Positions 11,950-15,527 of a stretch of DNA of 15,527 nt are shown one piece after another. The stretch is from Neptuniibacter sp048548695. Lineage in GTDB: Bacteria > Pseudomonadota > Gammaproteobacteria > Pseudomonadales > Balneatricaceae. The stretch lies in assembly GCF_048548695.1 (NCBI RefSeq), contig NZ_JBLYIF010000026.1; one strand, written 5' to 3'. The notes under the pieces were generated by a model. That model ran no database searches and was not told where the DNA came from. It was given only the letters and a program-made list of their open reading frames with translations. How positions within the stretch are numbered: the stretch's first letter is position 1; each line of letters opens with the position of its first letter. Position numbers and translations under genes: made by a program.

Positions 11950-12321
11950 TTACTTAACTTCAACAGAAGCGCCAGCTTCTTCCAAGTCTTTCTTCAGAGC
12001 TTCAGCGTCTTCTTTGCTCAGAGCTTCTTTAACGGTAGAAGGAGCGCCATCAACGATGCCTTTCGCTTCTTTCAGACCCAGGCCAGTTGCTGCACGAACA
12101 ACCTTGATGACGTTAACTTTCTTGTCACCAGCACCAGTCAGAACAACGTCAAACTCGGTTTTCTCTTCTGCAGCAGCAGCTTCGCCACCAGCAGCAGGGC
12201 CAGCAGCTACAGCAGCAGCGCTTACGCCAAATTTCTCTTCCATTGCTTCAATCAGAGTTACGACGTCTTTTACAGACATTTCAGCAATAGCGTTAAGGAT
12301 ATCTTCGTTAGTCAGAGACAT
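11950..12321 (-). CDS. rplL: 50S ribosomal protein L7/L12
   Basis: L7/L12 is the multicopy stalk protein that recruits and activates translational GTPases such as EF-G and EF-Tu. The product is 123 aa (E. coli 121) and shows the expected layout: an N-terminal dimerisation region (about residues 1-33), an alanine- and glycine-rich flexible hinge (about 34-53), and a globular C-terminal domain (about 55-123) with VVRAATGLGLKEAK, the helix that contacts elongation factors. The start is ATG at 12321, with AGGA eight bases before it. It follows rplJ by 68 nt and is followed by the attenuator at 11876-11905. High expression relative to rpoBC is expected from that arrangement. Confidence 0.98.
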   Translation of the reverse strand: MSLTNEDILNAIAEMSVKDVVTLIEAMEEKFGVSAAAVAAGPAAGGEAAAAEEKTEFDVVLTGAGDKKVNVIKVVRAATGLGLKEAKGIVDGAPSTVKEALSKEDAEALKKDLEEAGASVEVK

Positions 12322-12342
12322 GTTTCAATTCCTGATATTTGT

Positions 12343-12356
12343 CAGCCCGAAGGCCA
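12343..12356 (-). other. Small UUCG-capped hairpin between rplJ and rplL
   Basis: The transcript segment TGGCC-TTCG-GGCTG can form a 5-bp stem (two G-U pairs) closed by the very stable C(UUCG)G tetraloop, 21 nt before the rplL start. It is too small for a terminator. It may keep the rplL ribosome-binding region distinct from upstream mRNA, but this is only inference. Confidence 0.35.
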
Positions 12357-12389
12357 TTAAAACAGTTTCAAAATGCAAGGCTAAAGCGC

Positions 12390-12881
12390 TTAGGCTGCCT
12401 GCTCTTTCTGATCGCGGATCGCAGCAATGGTGCGCACCAATTTGCCGGCGGCTGCTTCTTTCATGCAACCCATCAGCTTGGCAATGGCTTCGTCGTAGGT
12501 CGGCAGATTCGCCAACACACCAACATCAACCAGCTCACCCTCAAAAGCTGCTGCTTTCAGTTCGAACTTATCATTGCCCTTAGCGAAATCTTTAAGGATT
12601 CGCGCACCGGCACCGGGGTGCTCGGTAGAGAAAGCGATGATAGACGGACCTTTGAAAGCATCCTGCAAGCATGCGTAATCAGTACCTTCGACTGCACGGC
12701 GCGCCAGGGTGTTACGTACGACTTTCAGCCATACCCCTGCTTCGCGTGCCTGCTTACGCAGGGCAGTCATATCGCCTACTTCAACGCCGCGGGAATCCGC
12801 AACGACAGCAGACAGAGCACCATTAGCAGCTTCCTGGACTTCAGCGACGATCGCTTTTTTATCTTCAAGTCCTAATGCCAC
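12390..12881 (-). CDS. rplJ: 50S ribosomal protein L10
   Basis: L10 anchors L7/L12 dimers to the 23S rRNA stalk base and, as the L10-L12 complex, represses translation of its own mRNA. The product is 163 aa (E. coli 165) and begins MALGLEDKKAIVAEV; KVVRNTLARRAV lies in the N-terminal rRNA-binding domain, and the C-terminal helix that binds L12 ends in DQKEQAA. The start is GTG (12881-12879), with AGGAG (12888-12892) at a spacing of 6; the conserved N-terminus begins right there, so no upstream start is needed. It is preceded by a long structured leader and followed by rplL after 68 nt. Confidence 0.97.
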   Translation of the reverse strand: MALGLEDKKAIVAEVQEAANGALSAVVADSRGVEVGDMTALRKQAREAGVWLKVVRNTLARRAVEGTDYACLQDAFKGPSIIAFSTEHPGAGARILKDFAKGNDKFELKAAAFEGELVDVGVLANLPTYDEAIAKLMGCMKEAAAGKLVRTIAAIRDQKEQAA

Positions 12882-12972
12882 AATTTACTCCTGGAGTTAG
12901 TCTTTCGACTTGTTACCAACCGCCCCTTTCGGAGCTACGAGTACGGTGGTCTGATTCAAATACAGCATCACA

Positions 12973-13064
12973 CCGTCTGCGCAGGCTGGTTACCCATTAA
13001 GAGGGCCGCAAGCGACCCTCACCTGCGGTCTTTGACGGCCTTCATCTCTGAAAACAGGTTCAGA
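12973..13064 (-). ncRNA. L10 (rplJ) mRNA leader, r-protein L10-L12 feedback site
   Basis: The 210-nt gap before rplJ folds in a way expected of the L10 leader. An outer stem pairs CCGTC with GACGG (13034-13038 with 12973-12977). An asymmetric internal loop follows (AAAGAC against CA), then an inner stem CCTGCG/CGCAGG (12980-12985 with 13022-13027). An apical 8-bp hairpin with a CUUG loop is at 13001-13020. A further hairpin, TCTGAA/TTCAGA, is at 13047-13064. In E. coli the L10-L12 complex binds a kink-turn-like element in this leader and blocks rplJL translation at a distance. The CAGACGGTG run here resembles the E. coli leader as I remember it; this is not a database match. Confidence 0.75.
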
Positions 13065-13091
13065 AGACCCTCAAAAAACCTTTCCTACTGA

Positions 13092-13787
13092 TTAAGCTTC
13101 CAGAGAAGACTGATCAACCAGCAGACCTGGACCCATAGTGGTCGACAGGGTTACTTTCTTCACATAAACACCCTTAGCGGAAGCTGGTTTCAGCTTCTTC
13201 AGGTCAGCAACCAGAGCTTCGATGTTCTGCTTGATAGCAGACGCGTCGAAACCCACCTTGCCAACACCCGCGTGAATGATACCGTTTTTGTCAGTACGGA
13301 AACGCACCTGACCAGCTTTGGCGTTTTTCACAGCAGTTTCTACATCAGGGGTTACAGTGCCAACTTTCGGGTTTGGCATCAGGCCACGAGGACCCAGCAC
13401 CTGACCCAACTGACCAACAACACGCATCGCATCCGGGGTAGCAATGACTACACCGAAGTTCAGGTCGCCGCCTTTAATCTGCTCAGCCAGGTCTTCAAAA
13501 CCAACAACATCAGCACCTGCTGCTTTAGCTTTCTCGGCGTTTTCACCCTGAGCAAACACAGCAACACGAACATCTTTACCGGTACCATTAGGCAGTACGG
13601 TAGAACCACGTACAACCTGGTCGGATTTACGCGGGTCAACACCAAGGTTCACAGAAACTTCAACAGTTTCTTTGAACTTAACGGTAGAAACCTCAGCCAG
13701 CAGAGCAACCGCATCTTGGATCGGGTACGCTTTGCCTAGCTCAATTTTTTCACTGATCGCCTTCTGGCGCTTGGTCAGCTTAGCCAT
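13092..13787 (-). CDS. rplA: 50S ribosomal protein L1
   Basis: L1 forms the mobile L1 stalk that handles E-site tRNA, and it represses its own mRNA in bacteria. The product is 231 aa (E. coli 234). The conserved RNA-contact segment LGPRGLMPNPKVGT is at residues 131-144, in the second domain. The start ATG (13787-13785) overlaps the rplK stop TAA by one base (TAATG), an arrangement that favours translational coupling, so L1 and L11 should be made in equal amounts. A 210-nt leader region separates it from rplJ. Confidence 0.98.
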   Translation of the reverse strand: MAKLTKRQKAISEKIELGKAYPIQDAVALLAEVSTVKFKETVEVSVNLGVDPRKSDQVVRGSTVLPNGTGKDVRVAVFAQGENAEKAKAAGADVVGFEDLAEQIKGGDLNFGVVIATPDAMRVVGQLGQVLGPRGLMPNPKVGTVTPDVETAVKNAKAGQVRFRTDKNGIIHAGVGKVGFDASAIKQNIEALVADLKKLKPASAKGVYVKKVTLSTTMGPGLLVDQSSLEA

Positions 13788-14221
13788 TACTCTTCACCCT
13801 CTACCAAAAGACCCATGCTACGCGCAGTACCACCGATGGTACGCACGGCGGCGTCCATATCAGCAGCAGTCAGGTCAGGCATTTTAACGTTAGCAATCTC
13901 TTCCAACTGAGCACGGGTAACAGTACCGACCTTCTCAGTGTTAGGACGACTGGAACCGCTCTTCAGGCCAACTGCTTTTTTCAGCAACACAGAGGCTGGC
14001 GGAGTTTTGGTAATAAAAGTGAAGCTGCGATCAGCGTATACTGTAATCACAACCGGAGTCGGCAGGCCGCTTTCAATGTTTTGTGTAGCCGCATTGAACG
14101 CCTTACAGAACTCCATGATATTCACACCGTGCTGACCCAATGCTGGACCAACCGGCGGTGAAGGGTTAGCACCACCTGCAGGCACCTGCAGCTTGATGTA
14201 AGCCTGAATTTTCTTAGCCAT
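13787..14221 (-). CDS. rplK: 50S ribosomal protein L11
   Basis: L11 binds the GTPase-associated region of 23S rRNA and is needed for RelA sensing of uncharged tRNA and for thiostrepton binding. The product is 144 aa (E. coli 142). The N-terminal proline-rich PSPPVGPALGQHG (residues 20-32), which forms the drug- and factor-facing surface, is intact, and the C-terminal rRNA-binding domain carries TVTRAQLEEIA. The start is ATG at 14221, with AGGAG eleven bases upstream, a rather long spacing. Its leader contains a candidate L1 operator, and an intrinsic terminator separates it from nusG. It overlaps rplA by one base. Confidence 0.98.
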   Translation of the reverse strand: MAKKIQAYIKLQVPAGGANPSPPVGPALGQHGVNIMEFCKAFNAATQNIESGLPTPVVITVYADRSFTFITKTPPASVLLKKAVGLKSGSSRPNTEKVGTVTRAQLEEIANVKMPDLTAADMDAAVRTIGGTARSMGLLVEGEE

Positions 14222-14240
14222 TTTTCAATGTACTCCTAGT

Positions 14241-14264
14241 GGGTATAGCGCCCGAAGGCTCCCC
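14241..14264 (-). promoter_or_regulatory. Candidate L1 operator in the rplK leader (23S L1-site mimic)
   Basis: Directly upstream of the rplK ribosome-binding site the transcript reads GGGGAGCC, a UUCG loop, then GGCGCT-ATA-CCC. GGG pairs with CCC at the base and GCC with GGC below the loop, leaving an asymmetric internal loop on the 3' side. The GGGAGC and AUACC elements flanking the loop resemble the L1-binding region of 23S rRNA as I recall it. L1 is known to repress the L11 operon by binding such a mimic. The assignment rests on position, shape and remembered consensus. Confidence 0.6.
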
Positions 14265-14278
14265 GTTTTCACAAGACA

Positions 14279-14304
14279 GAAAAACCCCAGCGATCGCTGA
14301 GGTT
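14279..14304 (-). terminator. Intrinsic terminator after nusG
   Basis: In the transcript AACCTCAGC and GCTGGGGTT pair over 9 bp (one G-U) around a GATC loop and run straight into TTTTTCTG. It begins 18 nt past the nusG TGA stop. It is expected to separate the secE-nusG unit from rplKA, at least partly. No convincing sigma70 promoter is visible between it and rplK. Confidence 0.8.
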
Positions 14305-14322
14305 ATTCCGGTAAAATTCTTA

Positions 14323-14856
14323 TCAGCCTTTTTCGACCTGACTGAAATCCAACTCAACCGGCGTTGAGCGCCCAAAGATCAAGACCGCAACCTGCAGTTT
14401 GTTCTTCTCGTAATTAATCTCTTCAACCACGCCATTAAAGTCAGCAAACGGCCCGTCAGTAACACGCACCATCTCACCCGGCTCAAACACAGTCTTCGGC
14501 CGCGGCTTATCAACACCACTCTCAACGCGATTCAGAATTTCATTCGCTTCTGCTTCAGTGATAGGCGCAGGCTTGCCTGCAGTACCACCGATAAAGCCCA
14601 GCACATGAGGTGTATTTTTCACCAGATGCCAGGTCTCGTCATTCATTTCCATATTCACGAGCACATAGCCCGGGTAGAACTTACGCTCGGACTTACGCTT
14701 TTTGCCGTCACGAATCTCTACCACCTCTTCGGTGGGCACTAAAATATCACCGAACAGATCTTGCATTTCGTGCAGATTGACACGCTCATGCAGCGTATTC
14801 ATCACCCGCTTCTCGTACCCGGAGTACGCATGTACTACATACCAACGCTTAGCCAT
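14323..14856 (-). CDS. nusG: Transcription termination/antitermination factor NusG
   Basis: NusG binds RNA polymerase, raises processivity, and links it either to Rho (termination) or to S10 on the leading ribosome (coupling). The product is 177 aa, close to E. coli (181). The NGN domain spans about residues 4-120, with WYVVHAYSGYE and FYPGYVLVNM; the KOW domain spans about 125-175, with GPFADFNG (135-142) and IFGRSTPVELD, whose F161 matches the Rho/S10-contacting phenylalanine. It starts with ATG 13 nt after the secE stop, with GATAGG close upstream (short spacing), so coupling to secE is likely. It ends with TGA; the other complete genes here end with TAA. Confidence 0.98.
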   Translation of the reverse strand: MAKRWYVVHAYSGYEKRVMNTLHERVNLHEMQDLFGDILVPTEEVVEIRDGKKRKSERKFYPGYVLVNMEMNDETWHLVKNTPHVLGFIGGTAGKPAPITEAEANEILNRVESGVDKPRPKTVFEPGEMVRVTDGPFADFNGVVEEINYEKNKLQVAVLIFGRSTPVELDFSQVEKG

Positions 14857-14869
14857 GCTACCTATCCCT

Positions 14870-15238
14870 TTAACCGATTACCCCGGAAACAATCCAACCC
14901 AGCAGGGAGTCAAGCCCCCAGAGCATCAACCCGACAATCAGCACTACCACAACCACAATCGCGGTTGTCTGTGCAGTCTCTTGACGCGTTGGCCAGACCA
15001 CTTTACGAATCTCTGACTTGGCCTCTTTAAACAGCTTAAAAAAGGCATGGCCTTTTTCAGTCTGCAGTGCTACAAAACCCGCTACTAACGCCAGCACCAG
15101 CAGTGCAACAACCCGATACAACAGAGAGTGCTCTGCGAACATCGAATTACCTACCACACCGACTGTCAACAGCGCGATTACAACTACCCACTTAAGGGCA
15201 TCGAATTTTGATCCTTCGGAAGTCACTTTCGCGTTCAC
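14870..15238 (-). CDS. secE: Preprotein translocase subunit SecE
   Basis: SecE is the clamp-like inner-membrane subunit that holds the SecY channel together. The product is 122 aa. Three hydrophobic spans are visible (about residues 17-34, 40-60 and 92-110), as in enteric and pseudomonad SecE. The conserved cytoplasmic amphipathic region and motif EIRKVVWPTRQET (76-88) precede the last span. The open frame runs upstream through the tRNA to 15394, which cannot be coding. The start chosen is GTG at 15238-15236, with AGAGG (15247-15251) eight bases upstream; there is no in-frame ATG between the tRNA and the first membrane span. It lies 60 nt after tRNA-Trp and is probably co-transcribed with it from the promoter at 15395-15423. 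Confidence 0.93.
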   Translation of the reverse strand: MNAKVTSEGSKFDALKWVVVIALLTVGVVGNSMFAEHSLLYRVVALLVLALVAGFVALQTEKGHAFFKLFKEAKSEIRKVVWPTRQETAQTTAIVVVVVLIVGLMLWGLDSLLGWIVSGVIG

Positions 15239-15246
15239 GCCTTGGG

Positions 15247-15251
15247 CCTCT
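15247..15251 (-). promoter_or_regulatory. Ribosome-binding site that fixes the secE GTG start
   Basis: AGAGG on the minus strand lies eight bases before the GTG at 15238. It is the only good Shine-Dalgarno match in the 60-nt gap between tRNA-Trp and secE, and so it decides the start of secE. Confidence 0.6.
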
Positions 15252-15282
15252 GGATTACGATAAGCTTGGGCTTTGTTGGATA

Positions 15283-15298
15283 CCAATTCAGAATGAAT

Positions 15299-15301
<3 letters not shown>
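15283..15301 (-). repeat. Inverted repeat overlapping the tRNA-Trp CCA end
   Basis: CCAATTCA and TGAATTGG form a perfect 8-bp stem with a three-base loop (TTC). The first three bases of the left arm are the encoded CCA of tRNA-Trp (15299-15301). In the precursor this hairpin would compete with a free CCA tail and could mark the 3' processing site. It has no U-tract and is not a terminator. Confidence 0.7.
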
Positions 15302-15374
<73 letters not shown>

Positions 15375-15394
15375 ACTGCATAATAGGGACGCAC

Positions 15395-15423
15395 ATTATA
15401 TGGACGTCCCCAGGTGATAGCAA
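15395..15423 (-). promoter_or_regulatory. Strong sigma70-type promoter for tRNA-Trp-secE-nusG
   Basis: On the minus strand, TTGCTA (15418-15423, 4/6 to TTGACA) and a perfect TATAAT (15395-15400) are separated by exactly 17 bases. The predicted start is near 15388, about 14 nt before the mature tRNA 5' end. The inverted repeat GGGACG/CGTCCC (15405-15410 and 15386-15391) brackets the -10 box, and a small hairpin, AGGTG/CACCT (15412-15428), covers the -35. No intrinsic terminator follows tuf, so readthrough from tuf may also feed this unit. Confidence 0.85.
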
Positions 15424-15440
15424 CACCTAATTATCGAATT

Positions 15441-15527
15441 TTACTCGACAATTTTGGATACAACGCCAGCACCAACAGTACGGCCACCTTCACGAATCGC
15501 GAAGCGCAGACCTTCTTCCATGGCTAC
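15441..15527 (-). CDS. tuf: Elongation factor Tu, C-terminal fragment (upstream tuf copy, cut by window edge)
   Basis: These are the last 28 codons and TAA stop of EF-Tu; the rest lies beyond the right edge. The translation VAMEEGLRFAIREGGRTVGAG, followed by VVSKIVE, matches the conserved beta-barrel C-terminus of domain 3. It is on the same strand as the tuf fragment at 1-125 but is a separate copy (the tufB position, upstream of tRNA-Trp). The stop is 66 nt before the tRNA. No intrinsic terminator is seen after it, only the promoter for the next unit. The two fragments cover opposite ends of the gene, so their identity cannot be compared here. Confidence 0.97.
   Translation of the reverse strand, partial: VAMEEGLRFAIREGGRTVGAGVVSKIVE

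Noticed and set aside
13060..13130. A promoter for rplJ at the end of rplA (TTGATC with a TAATCA or CTTAAT box)
   Set aside because: The -10 match is poor at 17-bp spacing, and the better box gives only 15-bp spacing. Not reported as a feature.
14300..14350. A promoter for rplK at the nusG 3' end (GATAAG-like -10)
   Set aside because: The matching -35 is only 2-3 of 6, and the terminator would lie downstream of it. Too weak to call.

Overview
The window is a bacterial housekeeping locus, the joined secE-nusG / rplKAJL / rpoBC / rpsL-rpsG-fusA-tuf block. Every gene lies on the minus strand, so transcription runs from the right end (15527) to the left (1). Protein sizes and sequences are gammaproteobacterial: RpoC is 1407 aa, RpoB 1366 aa, S12 124 aa, and SecE is 122 aa with three membrane spans. 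A tRNA-Trp sits between a tuf gene and secE, and the rpoBC block is joined directly to the str genes with a second tuf at the end. From memory this is the Pseudomonas/Oceanospirillales arrangement rather than that of E. coli, so a pseudomonad- or Oceanospirillum-like gammaproteobacterium is the best guess. No species can be named from the sequence alone.

Layout in the direction of transcription: 3' end of one tuf copy (15527-15441); a strong sigma70-type promoter (15395-15423); tRNA-Trp(CCA); secE; nusG; an intrinsic terminator; an rplK leader with a candidate L1 operator; rplK-rplA with overlapping stop and start; a 210-nt L10-type leader; rplJ-rplL; a terminator-like attenuator; rpoB; a GC-rich spacer hairpin; rpoC; a stretch holding two hairpins, a candidate promoter and an intrinsic terminator; rpsL; rpsG; fusA; and the 5' end of a second tuf copy (125-1), where the window stops.

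The genes work together in gene expression. Sigma-dependent RNA polymerase subunits (beta, beta'), NusG, the L1 and L7/L12 stalks of the 50S, the decoding-centre proteins S12 and S7, the two GTPase elongation factors, one tRNA and one translocase subunit are all made from this block. The spacers carry what looks like the classical regulatory set: r-protein feedback sites (L1 on rplKA, L10 on rplJL, possibly S7 on rpsG), an rplL/rpoB attenuator that lowers polymerase relative to stalk protein, and terminators separating transcription units.

No gap exceeds 300 bases, and I found no mobile element, CRISPR array, defence system, pseudogene, frameshift or foreign-looking gene. I do not see an undescribed biological system here. 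The points most worth checking are RNA-level: the rpsL promoter built into a hairpin with a terminator in its leader, the L1-site mimic downstream of a terminator with no visible promoter, an inverted repeat that includes the tRNA CCA end, and the two tuf copies that bound the window.
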